Below, one piece after another: positions 25,801 to 36,900 of a DNA stretch of 64,000 nt. The notes under the pieces were generated by a model that worked only from the letters and a program-made list of their open reading frames with translations, did no database searches and was not told the DNA's origin. The stretch comes from Arbacia lixula (Eukaryota > Echinodermata > Echinoidea > Arbacioida > Arbaciidae), in NCBI GenBank assembly GCA_963669155.1, contig OZ022577.1, positions 12,457,395 through 12,521,394 of the forward strand, written 5' to 3'. Each line of letters begins with the position of its first letter. Position 1 is the first letter of the stretch. Position numbers and translations under genes: made by a program.

Positions 25801-28800
25801 TTGAGCTGTTTAGATTGGACACCAATTTACGCATCGAAAGATATCAATCATGCTTATGACCTGTTTTACTCCATTTTTTACTGTGCTTATAATGAATGTC
25901 TTCCTATTGTTCGCAATAAAACAAAGAAAGTAAGATTCCATAAACCCTGGATTACTTCTGGTATTATAAAATCTATTAACAAAAAAAACATGTTATATAA
26001 AATCTTTCATAAATACTCTGGACCAGCAAAGATAAAAGAAAGGAAAGAAGAAAAATACAAAAGTTATAAAAACTGTTTGATTAAACTTATTCGCTTTGCA
26101 AAAAAAGAGTATTATACTAAAAAATTTAACATCTTAAAAGGTAACATGCAGAAAACATGGCAAGAAATTAATCATATATTAGGAAAAAAAAGTAAGGTTT
26201 CTCTTCCAACAAAAATGTATTTTAACAATGAATCCTTTGAAAGCAACCAAATGAAATCTGAACATTTCAATAGATATTTTGGTAACTTAGGTAAAAATCT
26301 TGCTCAGGTCATCCCTGACTGTAGCACTGATTTCATGAGCTTTCTAGGAGGGAATAATATTCAATCAATATTTTTAAAACCTACCAATATACATGAAGTA
26401 TTGAAGATCTGCTCCTCCTTGAAATCAACGTTTTCCTGTGGCTCTGATGATATTATCCCATCTATTGTGAAAAAATGTATCTATCAATGTGTCCATCCAC
26501 TGTGTCATATATTTAATATGTCTCTTGAATATGGTGAAGTTCCTAAAGCATTTAAAAAAGCCAAAATTGTTCCAATCTTTAAAAAGGGTGACCGTAAAGA
26601 CATAGTCAACTATAGACCAATTTCTGTTTTACCCATCTTCTCGAAGATATTAGAAAAAATTGTTTTTGAACGTTTGTATAGTTTTCTGAATTATAACAAC
26701 ATATTGATTTCACAACAATTTGGTTTCCGTAAAAAATATTCAACGTATATGCCAATTTTTCATATGTGTGATCGTATAATGCAAGAAATAGACAAGGGGA
26801 ATTTTACCATCGGTATATTCTTGGATCTGTCAAAAGCATTTGACACCGTTGACCATGACATACTTCTTAAAAAAATGAAACATTATGGAATAAGAGGTCT
26901 TGCTCTTAACTGGTTTGATAATTACTTATCAAATCGTATGCAGTATGTTATGGTCGACGGTGTCAAATCACATTTCAGTCATGTATCATACGGAGTTCCG
27001 CAAGGGTCCGTCCTCGGCCCGTTGCTTTTTCTGTTGTATATAAATGATCTTGTAAACTGTTCCTCAATTCTAAATTTTATACTCTTTGCGGATGACACCA
27101 GTATTACTCTTTCTCACCAAAATATCACTTCTCTAATTGATACCATGAATAAAGAACTTCATAATGTTGTTACCTGGCTCCAGTGCAATAAACTATCTTT
27201 GAACTTGGAAAAAACAAAATGTGTACTTTTTAAAACACATGCTAAAAAAGTTGGTATTGACATCCCACCAATTATAATGGATGGTAGGATTATTTCTCAG
27301 GTGTCAAATATTAATTTTTTGGGCATCAAAATAAATGAATCCCTTTCCTGGAAACCTCATATTGATGATTTATGTACACGCTTATCAAGAACTACTGGTG
27401 TCCTCCGCAGATTGAATTTTATTTTACCCAGACATGTTTTGATTTCATTATATAATACTCTGGTTTTACCCCCATCTCACTTACTGTTGTATGTTATGGG
27501 GAAATGGATTTAAAACTCATTTACATAAATTATTTCTGACTCAAAAAAGGGCAATAAGATCGGTTTGTAATGCACACTTTAATAGTCACACAAACAGGTT
27601 ATTTCTTGATTGTAAAATATGTGACTTGGTCCTTTTGTACACCTATATTTTTATGTATAATTACCATTCAAATTCCTTGCCAAATATTTTCAATAATCTT
27701 TTCAGCACAAACGCCTCTTATCACTCATACTTTACGCGTCATTCAGCAGATCTTCACCATTATTTTCCTAAAACTAAAATTACTCAAAATTCTTTGCGGT
27801 ATAGGGGAATCAAACTATGGAATGAATTGAATAATGATATTAAACAAAGCAAAACTGTTAATAGATTTAAAAAACTCTTGAAATATGAAATGTTCTGTCA
27901 ATATGAAAATCTTGCCAAAATAACTAATGAATAGCATACCGTAGGTCTCTATAATATCTTTTTACTATACATGTACCATATTTGTTCTTTGCACTGCGAG
28001 GATAACGTGTTTTGCAGTGCACTTTAGTGTTATTTTCTCTCTCTCTCTCTCTCTCTTTCTTTCCCTGTATGTTTTAAATTGATTTGTATTATATATGTCA
28101 TGGTGGTGCCCCACCTACAAGTTCCTTTGAACTTCCAGGGGCTCCTAATCCCATGTTTTATCAAAGTTTGTATATTTATGTATTTTTTATGACTGATTGA
28201 ATAAATTTGAACTGAACTGAACTACATGCAGGTAAGGATGTGAGATGGTGTTTTTGTTAGATGGGTTCTGAGCTCATGGTTGTAGAGTGTGTGTGTGTGT
28301 ATGGGGGGGGGGGGGGATGGGGATACCAGCTGGCCGATGAGTTGCGATGCGGATATAGTTCCATTTGACAGGTGAGAGGGACGCGGAGGCGAGAAAGACA
28401 AATACATCCAGCATTTCGCTGGTTCGAAAGAATTAAATTGATATTACTTACATTGCCTTTTACAATCTTAAACCCTCAATCAACGGTGTCGGATTAATCA
28501 GAGATAAGGGAGAAAGCACAATGGATTACTATTATTCATAATATATCACCATTATCATCATCGCAAGAACATTGTTCAACACGTCTAGTACCGCCCTGCC
28601 AATCGTCACCATCCACATATCATCCATTATTCATTCACGCACCAGTCAGCTTGTCTAATTACAATCGTATGTCATTGCCATAACTGCAAGGGCGGAAATC
28701 GAAAATAGTGTGTGTGTGTGTGTGGGGGGGACATTTGATATTGTGCCCCCCCCTTCAAAATGGTGGGGGGACGCGTCCCCCCGCCCCCCCCCCCCCGGGA

Positions 28801-29620
28801 TTTCCGCCCATGCATAACTGTAATCAATTATATAATCACGATGGATGGAATTGGTGATGTGACACATTGCCTATACGGAGATGACACAAGTGACGAACAT
28901 CCATTATCATCCATTATGGTTGACATGTCTCTATGCTAGATGTAAAATAGCGACTGATGATGGTTATTTCGACGATTGTTTTCGATGATGAACATACTGT
29001 CTTATTGCAACACCACTCAGATAAGCATAATGCATGCTGGTGTTAAATTTGAAACGTGCCTGTACGTTTAAGAAGTCACCAAGAATGATATATTTCAAGT
29101 TAAAATACTTACGTTGTGCACGACTTCACACGACTTCTCAACATGTCAGACGGTCTACGTGAAGTTTAATATACTTTCAAAAAGGAGTGCAATGTTCTAT
29201 ACAATAATCATGTTTAGCTGGATCAATATAATGCAGTGCTCATGCACTTATGTATCCCAACTTCTTACGCAGTCAATGGTAACACTGCCATGCCGAATTT
29301 TGGTCGGCGGAAAGTGACCAAGAAATCATTTTTTGGACGAATTAAACTGTGCAAATTAAGCCCAACAATTGGGGTTAGGGTATTTTCGTAACATTCGTGG
29401 GTTACGAAGGAGCATATAGCACCCGGGACTTCTGTTTCCTGCATGTTAACATGTTGCATTATACATTGCGGTAACTCACATTGCCCTCTTCATTGTCGAT
29501 CGCAGTGATCTTCATCAGCGTCTCTCCACTGGGTGGACTCGCCGGTGCCCGTGTCATCGACCAGCTCATCACCGGAACGACGAAGACCACGATGACGAGC
29601 AACGTGTTGAGGTTTGACAT
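13891..29620 (-). CDS. Multi-CUB type I membrane protein (five-exon model)
   Basis: Exons read on the minus strand: 29620-29480, 23566-23503, 19410-15439, 15147-15039, 14203-13891. All borders are AG/GT with GTGAGT, GTAAGT, GTGAGA and GTACAA donors, and the phases match (0, 1, 1, 2), giving 1532 codons plus stop. Residues 1-21 form a signal peptide (MSNLNTLLVIVVFVVP...). The giant third exon carries seven CUB or CUB-like domains at roughly 102-218, 254-364, 394-511, 646-761, 791-912, 967-1079 and 1117-1241, seen from the spaced Cys, aromatic and acidic residues (for example SGTFTSIGYP, FSSPFYPNDYP, CRWIV). Residues of about 529-646 are a Thr/Ser/Pro repeat likely to be O-glycosylated. Residues of about 1402-1425 (FICTGVAAFLVILLIVLTLYC) form one membrane helix, and the last 107 are a cytoplasmic tail. 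CUB domains usually bind proteins or glycans outside the cell; the ligand here is unknown. An in-frame ATG also lies upstream, at 29701. The first intron holds a LINE; the second holds a broken extra exon and an older LINE. Confidence 0.82.
14328..14824. mobile_element. TTAA-type fold-back MITE, copy 2
   Basis: The left end is AGGGATAGTTCACCCTGAAA and the right end TCTTCAGGGTGAGCTATTGT followed by TAAA. It has the family's inner words, including TGACGTCATCTGCGAGGTGC opposite GCACCTCGCACGTGACGTCA. It lies in the fourth intron of the CUB gene, between the transmembrane and tail exons. Confidence 0.85.
17684..18030. repeat. Coding 15-bp minisatellite (TPSSA/TPSSE repeat)
   Basis: About 23 units of GCGGACGAGGGCGTC and variants, inside the third CUB-gene exon. 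On the coding (minus) strand it reads Thr-Pro-Ser-Ser-Ala/Glu. It is far richer in G+C and CpG than its surroundings. The unit is a multiple of three and lacks stops in several frames, so it also creates open frames reading RPRPRR and ASRTRA. These are by-products, not genes. Confidence 0.9.
19411..20639. other. Second intron of the CUB gene, left part
   Basis: AT-rich, with no exon or clear repeat apart from a short TAATTATAATAATTA stretch near 19538. A G-rich tract sits at about 20606-20630 beside the truncated 5' end of the first LINE. Confidence 0.4.
20640..22520 (+). mobile_element. Decayed CR1/Jockey-type LINE, 5'-truncated
   Basis: Fragments of a reverse transcriptase appear in order: FLKMIAEYIYKPLTYIFNLS, MNNYRPISILCTVTKIIEKR, QCGFRPNYSTQSAL, KKSFDTVDHDIL, LYADDTCVYSAG, and HTKYFGIEIDQYLDWSYQIE, then a C-terminal WNELSNEIRI word. 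Several stops (one directly after PPRW near 20777) and frameshifts break the frame, and the endonuclease region is missing. A half copy of a fold-back MITE sits at 21616-21866, and LINE sequence beside it seems to be missing. The 3' end is AATGAACTGAACTGAACTAC at 22501-22520, with no poly(A) tail. It lies antisense inside an intron of the CUB gene and ends exactly where the duplicated exon begins. Confidence 0.85.
21616..21866. mobile_element. TTAA-type fold-back MITE, half copy nested in a LINE
   Basis: Only the left arm is present: TTAAAGGGGAAGTTCACCC through TGTGACGTCACGTGCGAGGT to the central GTACAGGTATGTGTG. The inverted right arm is missing and LINE-like sequence follows. It resembles the copy at 44331 most closely (both begin AAAGGGGAAGTTCACCCT). 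A later deletion taking the right arm and some LINE sequence is the simplest explanation. Confidence 0.8.
22521..22679 (-). pseudogene. Duplicated, LINE-interrupted copy of the start of CUB-gene exon 3
   Basis: On the minus strand an acceptor (TTTGTTTCTCCCAG) is followed by a frame that aligns with the start of the real third exon: GRVAEYLL versus GKAAEYLL, and SSGMIDSK in both, with the plus-strand string TTTTGAATCGATCATACCAG shared. It keeps phase 1, so exon 2 could still splice to it. Homology stops at 22521, where the older LINE's 3' tail begins. Reading on gives a stop after about nine LINE-derived residues. The rest of the exon was not found on the LINE's other side. Confidence 0.75.
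23327..23489. mobile_element. Small fold-back element of about 160 bp
   Basis: The left end CCCTGTTGCATAAAACTTCC faces the right end GGTTTCATGCAACGGGGCC. Inside are inverted TGGTAACTTTG / GAGTTACCATCAATGG words. It is related in layout, and by its GGTAAC/GTTACC core, to the elements at 23711 and 49068. It lies just beyond the donor of CUB-gene exon 2, in intron 1 on the gene's minus strand and partly outside it by less than 20 bp. Confidence 0.65.
23640..24060. mobile_element. Two tandem copies of a GGGCCATGTTGCATATAGG fold-back element
   Basis: A block of about 190 bp, beginning near CGCCTTGCTGT and GTATCTTCTAATA-AGAGCTG, is present twice. Each copy contains the fold-back element: the first (from 23711) lacks its right end, the second (23903-24060) is whole, ending TTGAAAACCTATATGCAACA then TGGCCC. 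CCATGGCAAC and GTTACC words face each other in the arms. Another whole copy lies in LBR intron 8. Confidence 0.75.
24640..28222 (+). mobile_element. Nearly full CR1/Jockey-type LINE
   Basis: The main frame (about 24694-27513) encodes an apurinic-type endonuclease (LLHLNARSLCS, VSETWLNS, MGDYNIDLLN, SDISDHFPIFY) and then a reverse transcriptase (VNYRPISVLP, FGFRKKYST, LDLSKAFDTVDHDIL, GVPQGSVLGPLLFLLYINDL, LFADDTSI). In phase before the ATG at 24844 is an ICAKCNEQLFPFN zinc-finger-like end, and further upstream the match moves to another frame. The C-terminal part (MLWGNGF..., to 27934) continues one frame over. The shift falls at the C run at 27471-27475, which looks like one extra base. The 3' end has a CT tract, GGTGCCCCACCTACAAGTTCC, and a GAACTGAACTGAACT tail. 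It lies antisense in intron 1 of the CUB gene. With so few breaks it is much younger than the LINE at 20.64 kb. Confidence 0.93.
28223..29227. other. Intron 1 of the CUB gene, right part
   Basis: Low-complexity tracts dominate: (TG)n then G run near 28290-28315, and (GT)n, C and G runs at 28705-28800, the latter flanked by inverted GGGCGGAAATC / GATTTCCGCCC words that suggest another small fold-back element. No exon seen. Confidence 0.4.
29228..29400. mobile_element. Incomplete copy of the 10640 inverted-repeat element
   Basis: Shares CAGTGCTCATGCACTTATGTATCCC with the left end at 10655, and GGAAAGTGACCAAGAAATCA and TTTTTTGGACGAATTAA with its interior. It then keeps only one GGGGTTAGGGTA word of the telomere-like array before similarity ends. 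Confidence 0.6.
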
Positions 29621-29814
29621 TATTATTGCAAATTCCAGAATATCAGCAAAAACGAAAACAAAAAGGAAAAGAAAAATATGAATCCAGAAGTTGTCCGTCA
29701 CATCATGTGCAAGGTACGGCCGTGTAGAATTTAGATTCCGTCCAGCCTTAGACTACATGCTAATGCATGTCTGCTGGTATGATGTGAGCACCCTTCAAAC
29801 TTTCCTGAAGCTGC

Positions 29815-29880
29815 CAAGACGATCGCAGCGATGTCGAATACCGCGCCAGATCTCGCGCGCAAAACAGACCATTTTCGTAA
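29815..29880. promoter_or_regulatory. CpG-rich stretch upstream of the CUB gene
   Basis: A short CpG-dense block (ACGATCGCAGCGATGTCG, CGCGCCAGATCTCGCGCGC) lies about 200 bp before the signal-peptide exon of the minus-strand CUB gene, where its promoter or 5' UTR would be expected. No clear TATA box. Position is the only link. Confidence 0.35.
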
Positions 29881-30529
29881 TGTATTCACAACTTTCCTCC
29901 TAAGTACATAGTAACGCGTTATTGAATTCACCTGTATTGATTCAGCTTCAATGGATTGGAATGCATTCTGAATACAATAGTTGTTGCTAGTGGATAAACT
30001 CCGTACAAGTTTTATGGTTACCATTAGTTCCGTATTGTTTGACCGGCGTGTATAAAATTTGCATGCGTAACGAAAATCGTTAATTCCTGATCATTCTTTT
30101 CAAGCCTTACAGTTGTCACGATGAGCAGTTAGATTATGCACATCATTTGCATAAACTTGAGTAGTTTTGCAGCTGAAGGTTGGAAAGTGGAATTCGAAAG
30201 GTTGCGTCATGAAAAGGGATTATGAATTCCTCTGATTGAGGGGTCAGTGACTATGAATAAGATGGTCAGGCTGGTCTTGACACTATACGGACAAATTTCT
30301 GAGTCAAAGGGACCCTTTTAAATTTTGTTCGCGCAACAAAAAGACCATGTTCACAGTGTGGTGGTCAAAGGCAAAGGTACAGTCATGTGATTGGTATAGA
30401 GAATACATGTGTACAGCTTGAATGATTCAAAGAAATCAGGGTGTAAATGCACGCGATGGAAGCAAGTCATCGGCGGGGGCACAGGAGGCGCACGCCCCTT
30501 CTAATGGGGGAACCACACAGTGAACAAAA

Positions 30530-30979
30530 TTAAAGGGATATTCTACCCTGAAGAAAAGCAGAAACATGAGATAAACATATAAGTGAAGGTTTGACGAAAG
30601 TTCGTCATTGGATAAGAAAGTTATTATCTTTTCAAATGTTCACGTGCGAGGTGCTCTCCTATTATGTTGTGCGCAATATGAATCCATGAATTGCTTTCTT
30701 TTTGTTTTTGATGAAGGAAAATGTGTTATTTTTTTCAGAGAGGTATCTGTGTGTGAGAATGTGTTTCTAATTATGTAAGAAATGCACAGGCAAAATAATG
30801 CATATTCTTTTGAGAAAAATAGACATTTAAAAACAAAGACGTTACAAAATTAAAATATAAAACAATCGTAACATTCTTATCCTTTGACGGATTTTCACTT
30901 TCACTTTCACTAATATCTTTCTTTCATGTTTCTATTTTTATTTAAATCAACTTAATTTCAGGGTGGACTATCCCTTTAA
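30530..30979. mobile_element. TTAA-type fold-back MITE, copy 4
   Basis: Flanked by TTAA at both ends: TTAAAGGGATATTCTACCCTG on the left and TTTCAGGGTGGACTATCCC then TTTAA on the right. The arms carry the AACATATAAGTGAAGGTTTG and GATAAGAAAGTTATTATC words. It has lost part of the right inner arm, including the second TGACGTCA block. Confidence 0.85.
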
Positions 30980-31631
30980 TACAATGATATGACACTTCAG
31001 TCGGCGCCCCCTTCATTTTCGCTTTTGCCATCGGTGCCCACTCTATTTCTAAATCCTGGGTCCGCGTAAAAATTATGATGGTTTGGTGTCATTTCCCACC
31101 ATTGACGTGATTAAAGTATAGCGTAGCGAGACCTTTAAACATGTTGGCAGTGGAGGAATAAAGTGATAGCTTATATTATTTGCGATAATCTAAAATGTGA
31201 GTGTATTAGATGAATATGCGGAATCCTTCGTATGATCATTTGACGGTGGTCAATACCGCCGGCTCACTGCTATATCAGGCATGCACTGAACGCACATTGT
31301 TGGTGCATGCTGCGATCATGATTTTGAAGGAAAGAAAAATCCGTTGACAGTCTTTAAAATCTAATATATATGTTCTATAAAAAAAAAAAAAAAAAAGAAA
31401 TCCACCAATCTGTTCCTCTGATTATGTTGATTTTTTCCCCTTCAAATCACGACATATTTCGTAATCCCGAATGATACTTGAATTGTTTTTTTCTCAGGGT
31501 ACATCACCTTTGGTTGCAGAAAGTAACACAAGAGAGAGCAAGTTATGTCCTCATGAGCGATTCTTTATATCCTCTGTTTCGATTTCATTGCGCGTGTTTT
31601 GTTAATCTTTATCAATATTGTGATCAGACCA

Positions 31632-31926
31632 GGGAGTGTTACACCAAGCTGTTCGTAAGATACTGGTGACCTGTTCTTGTGTTAAATCAGATTCTCAATT
31701 GATTTTAATCCCATCAGCTATAAAGTTGAAATCTAAAATTTGTAAATCAAAATACTTTTACAAGCATCTGAATGCAAACTTTATGATTTGTCAAATTTGA
31801 TTAGGATTGTTGGAGTTTAACTCCTACTTAATTAAAACATGAACAATTTGTGGTTTCTGATTTAGCACAAGAACAGATAACCAGTTCTGTGTAAAGTCGT
31901 TACAAACAGCTTAGTGAAACACCCCC
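31632..31926. mobile_element. Fold-back element of about 295 bp
   Basis: The left end GGGAGTGTTACACCAAGCTG faces the right end CAGCTTAGTGAAACACCCCC. Inner inverted pairs are TGTTCTTGTGTTAAATCAGA versus TCTGATTTAGCACAAGAACA. Non-coding; it lies between the CUB and LBR genes. Confidence 0.75.
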
Positions 31927-31929
31927 AGA

Positions 31930-32997
31930 CCGTCTCAAGAGGCAATGTTCAAAACCCCTCATTTCACTGAACGGAGATATACATCCTTCTATCAATATTT
32001 TGAGCAAAACGCGGCCAGACTCCAAGACCAACAAAACCTTGTTTCCGCGTGGAAACGTCAGATCCGTTGCGCTTTCTTTGAGGTATAAAAAAAATCAACT
32101 GAAAAGTGATGTCTTCCACAGTGATTCTTCCGTGATCTTCATTGTCATTCATATAGTTTCTATAGGGTTTTAATTGTTATCAAATGAACACTGTAACGGT
32201 ATTTCCGCTAGCACTCGATTATCTCCTATGTCTCCCACGATTTCTCAATGATATTTCACGGAACGCTTTAAGTACGCCCTCGTCACCAACATTATCTTGA
32301 ACTGGTCCAAATCAGTCTCTCAGCAGTCTGTAGGAAGGCGGTTGTTCAAGGGTGTAAGCGACTGTGAATGCATAGATCTTTGGTTCGATCAACCAAAGGG
32401 CAATTTGCTAGTAACGTTTACTGAACGCTCAGCGATCTCTCATCTCATGTTAAAAAGAGTCCTATTACATTTTCACCAGAAATCCAACCTTTGATTACGC
32501 AACATTTACCTCATATGAAATTTGCTGGAAATTAATAATTGGTTCCTCAATGAGAATGCAATTTAATCAGAGCGTTTCCACAAAGATAACTATCTCCTTG
32601 GCGGGTCTTGTAGACGAGAGCTGTGCATGCTAAGAAAAGTTTAATGGTATACTGCGCCACAAGACCAATCACAGTTATGGATCGTATAAGACTGTGGTTG
32701 AAACTTAAAGCAAAACTTAGTTCTTTTTCAGCATGTTTGCTCCTAGGCTAGGAACTATTTGCAAAATACATGTATCACAACTTTCGGTAGAAAAACAATA
32801 ACAGGCAAGACGTGTTTTTTTCTGTTTTTATTGGTTTTCATAAAACAGTATATAACAAACAATATAGGCTGACCATAAGTTCAAGGCTATTTAAACACAT
32901 TAACAAGCTAAATTATCTAAAGTTAACTTAATAATCAGCCACAAACATTCATCTTCACAACATACCACTCACACATACACAGGCACACACACACACA

Positions 32998-33040
<43 letters not shown>

Positions 33041-33719
33041 GTCTTTCCAATGTTAAAAGCTTGTATAAAGTTTAACTTTCTTCATACTTTCCTATGTTAT
33101 AAAAGAGGACCCTCATTACTGCATAACAAGTACAAATTACATCAAATAAGTAAAATAATTGAAACAGGATGAATTTATTTAAAACTGTATGGTCCATTTC
33201 TTAAAATGAGCACTCAGCTTATTCTTTTTTTGAGCTATCTTATATTCTACATTTTGTTTTGATTTAACCATTGAGATAAAAGCTTCAAACCTCAGTTCTT
33301 TCTCCTGAAATTTGCAAGAGTAAATGTAAAATTTCAAATACAAAAAAAAAAAAACATTAATACAAGAGTCATGTTTACTTCCCGTATGTACACCAAACAA
33401 ATAATTGAATTTTGAGAATACTAATTCACGGGAAAAAGACGTGTTTTCTTCATTTGAAATGACTGATAAGACGAACACATTGGTCATTGCTGCAGGAAAT
33501 CCCACTTAGTAATAAAAGGGGAATGTTTGTATTATTGTAATTTCCCTCTTTTTCTTTTGCTGATAACAAAAGTAGCCTACTTAGTTCTTTTTTTCCTTAT
33601 GACCAATCGTCCGAGGTGAAGAACACAAATCATGATGAATGAGATTTACTACAATCAGCTGGCAGCTGGAAAGAAAATAGTATTGTGGGCGTGGGAACAA
33701 TATATGAGAAATTGTCTTC
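31930..33719. other. Intergenic stretch between the CUB and LBR genes
   Basis: No exon with splice support. It contains a (CA)n tract at about 32985-33036 and A-rich runs. Confidence 0.4.
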
Positions 33720-33934
33720 TAGGCCAATCAGAGTGCTCAAAGCTCTTCGCCTGTCCTACCTAATTTAAATAAACCAATCAATGACCTTCCCGCTTCGCGT
33801 CCCTTGTATACCGTTACGCCTGCGCAGAGCTTTGTGCCCCGATTTTGAATGATACGAGTATCAAACGGACAATCAGAACTGTCAAGTATTCTGTTTTTGT
33901 TTCACCTTTCGCTGATTCTTCATCTTCATTAACG
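33720..33934 (+). promoter_or_regulatory. Probable LBR promoter and noncoding first exon
   Basis: Two CCAAT boxes (GGCCAATCAGAG at about 33722 and AACCAATCAATG at about 33773), a CpG-rich TTCCCGCTTCGCGTCCC stretch and a CCTGCGCAG word resembling an NRF1 half site precede a region ending TTCATTAACG and a strong donor GTAAGA at 33935. LBR's coding exon has an acceptor at 37261, before its ATG, so a noncoding exon upstream is required, and this is the best candidate. The transcript start itself cannot be placed. Confidence 0.55.
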
Positions 33935-36900
33935 GTAAGACGTGCTTGGCATTTGATGGGGAATGGCTCTATTTTTAATTAATTACATTATATGAATAAT
34001 ACTTGCTATTAACGTAGTCGTAAGGCTTCATGCATCGATTGTTTATCACGATTGCACGGCTTGCTCGCGGCCGCTGCCTTGAAATTGAAAATGGCTTCGC
34101 GGCTTTGGAGTCCACGGACGCCTGTATTGTCCCCGGAGCAGCGGCTGTGAAGACGCTGTAGTTTGCGGTGGTGCCGGTGTGTGTGTTTGTCCGTGTTATT
34201 CGACAGCAAACTTAATTTGCCATGGCTTATCAATGTATCATTGAACATATTTATAACATGAATAACATTCCTTTCGTGAATAAAGTTATTGTGGATTCTA
34301 TCTGTGCGTTAATTTATTCTACACCTGTCAGTTGAAACATATGTAGAAATAAATAGGAAACGAAGTAAATGAACGCTCAATCATTGACATTACGCCGGAC
34401 GGGGGAGCTCCCAGGTACATCACAACCAGCGTGACGCGTGAGCGTGATCGCCTTGCGAATGCACTTCGTCTGCTGGCGACTTGACAAGATTAGACTAGAG
34501 TGCACGATCAACACTGATGAAAAGAGTTCCTCGAATCTTCTTGATAAGTGATAGATGAAATATTATGGAAGACCACAGTTTGATTAAAATTCTTCATCAG
34601 ACAGCAACTTTTATCATTTTGATTTTGTGATGGTTTCTTGAATAGTTCAATGAATTAACAGTCTAGGCCTATATCATAAACTCGATAGTGAAGATCTGGA
34701 CTAGAATAGGGCTAGTGAATTTACGAAGTAAATATGTGATTTTAAGGTGATTTGATGGCCCGATTATTTTTGAAAACAAGCTGTTTATTTAGGTGATTTC
34801 AAGTTTCAATGACAATGGCTTTCCAGAATTGTGCGTGGCTGATGAATCATAAATTTCCCTTTATAATTTAGTTGTTTAAACCGTTCATTTGAAGTGATCG
34901 GCTAGTAAGTATTATTTAGCAAATATTGACACAAGGTGAACATTAGTCAATATCAACATGGTTAGTATTGAGGGAAAGTCCAATTGTTATACTTTTTTAA
35001 ATTCAGGCCGTTGAGTTTGTCATTGCAATGAAATGATTCAATATATTGATTACCAACTTGCCTATAGCAAGAACGGTATAAGTGCGTTGGTTGCGCCCAT
35101 AGAGAATTTTAGCTCAGATGCATCAGAATAGCAATTTGGGGGCCTTACAAATGTACGCACAAAGAACCTCCTTTGCTACAGAGCTGGAGAAGCTGTCAAA
35201 AATCATCTCAACACATCACTTCATTAATAAATGGGAAGTAAACACATCTCTTTCAGGGAAGAGAATACACAGGGGTTGGGGCGATTTCGCCCCCCAAAAT
35301 GCTTAAAAGAGCCATGGAAAATGTTTGAAGAGCATCCAAAATTCCCATAGACACAATGTAAAATTGTAGCCAAATTGGCCAAAGTGGTAAAAAAGTAGCC
35401 CCTGAAAATTTTGAATTAATTTTTTCCTTGGAGACAACCCAAACTCAAATCTATTTGCAATGTCAAATTCAATAGAGGTCTAGATATAAAGTGGAAAGTT
35501 TTTAAAAAGTATTATCCTCTTTATCATGGTATTTATTTATACACCAACTTTTAAAGAGAGTTTAGTTTTTAGATCCATTCTCCCAATAAAATAAAATACA
35601 TACATTCTGCATGATCTACAAAATGACATAAAGCTTGTAAAATGTCTGAATGAAACTTGAACCTGATTGACATTTTCCATAGGCATAAGTATACTATTTT
35701 ATCACAGAATTACCAAGAAATGAAGTTTGTTCAAAATATATTTGTGCATAGAGCATTCGTTTGATCAAGTTACTGATATGCAGATATAGTGTGTTTGGTA
35801 AAGGATTTTCCGCACTGTAATTTCTCCAGTTGAATATCAATGACTCGATAGAGTTTAAAGATGGCCCGTCCCTTTTACAAACATCTGTAAACTTCATGAA
35901 AAGTGTATAGCCACTCTCTGAAATGATGACAAAGTCAGGGAACTTTCAGAATTAGGTCTGCAAAAGGGATGGGCTACCTTTTAAGTAGTACATTTCTTCA
36001 AACTTCCCGATACCGTTTTATGGAGATTGGTTTACGATACTGGAAGTCTCTAGTTGAACTTGTGTACACTCTGTGAGGTAATACACTAATTTGATATGTT
36101 GGATTTACCAAATGTGTTTTTTTTTATCCTTAAGCTTGTTCTGAAAATCACATATATTTAACACATGTACTGCTTATTCAACTTCTCACTAATGGGCATT
36201 TTGTACCAATTATTTATGTATGAAACAGTTTGTCAGTTTCTTGAAACAATTGTAGAAATCTGAGCAAACTTAAATATGTTGGGGCATTTCTTACATTTAG
36301 CCTTTGAAAATATTTCAATGATTTTAAAGTGAGTGATGATGAAAATTTGAACCATTTACATGTTTAAGCTCTATTGAGGAGGAGTTATTCAAGACAATCA
36401 TCTAAGATGCACACAAGAGTAGGACTGACCTGGTACCAAACAACACTTGTGTGGCTTGTAGTACCTTGTAGGGTGCTAAATTAAACCTATTCACTCATTC
36501 TATTCATAAGCACACGCAAGTAAATTATGCAAATACCTGCATGGAAGGGCCTGCTTCTTGGAGGTGATTAAAAAGTATTTATCATTGAACTCTGAGAGCC
36601 CTTGTGTCAACACCCACAAAAGCCTACTAAGCAGTGATGACACAAATTATGTAGATTGCCAGAGCTGTCTTAGCTAAGGGGTGTGGTTCAACATGGGAGG
36701 CATCACATATTCTGCAGATTAGAGAGAACTTGTTGAGTATTTTCAGGAAGTGGGTAGCTTTACATGAATCTGTGATTCAGTAAAGGTGAAAGTATCCTTG
36801 TGTGTGAGTCAAGATTGTTTATTACCAAGAGAGAAACCCTGCATTTTACAGATTAAATCCAAGGAAATATTTGCTGTATTTTGAAAACTACATTTGTGAC

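Noticed and set aside
34009-34248. 79-codon minus-strand frame upstream of LBR
   Set aside because: It lies in a CpG-rich stretch next to the LBR promoter, with no domain; more likely untranslated or intronic DNA of LBR.
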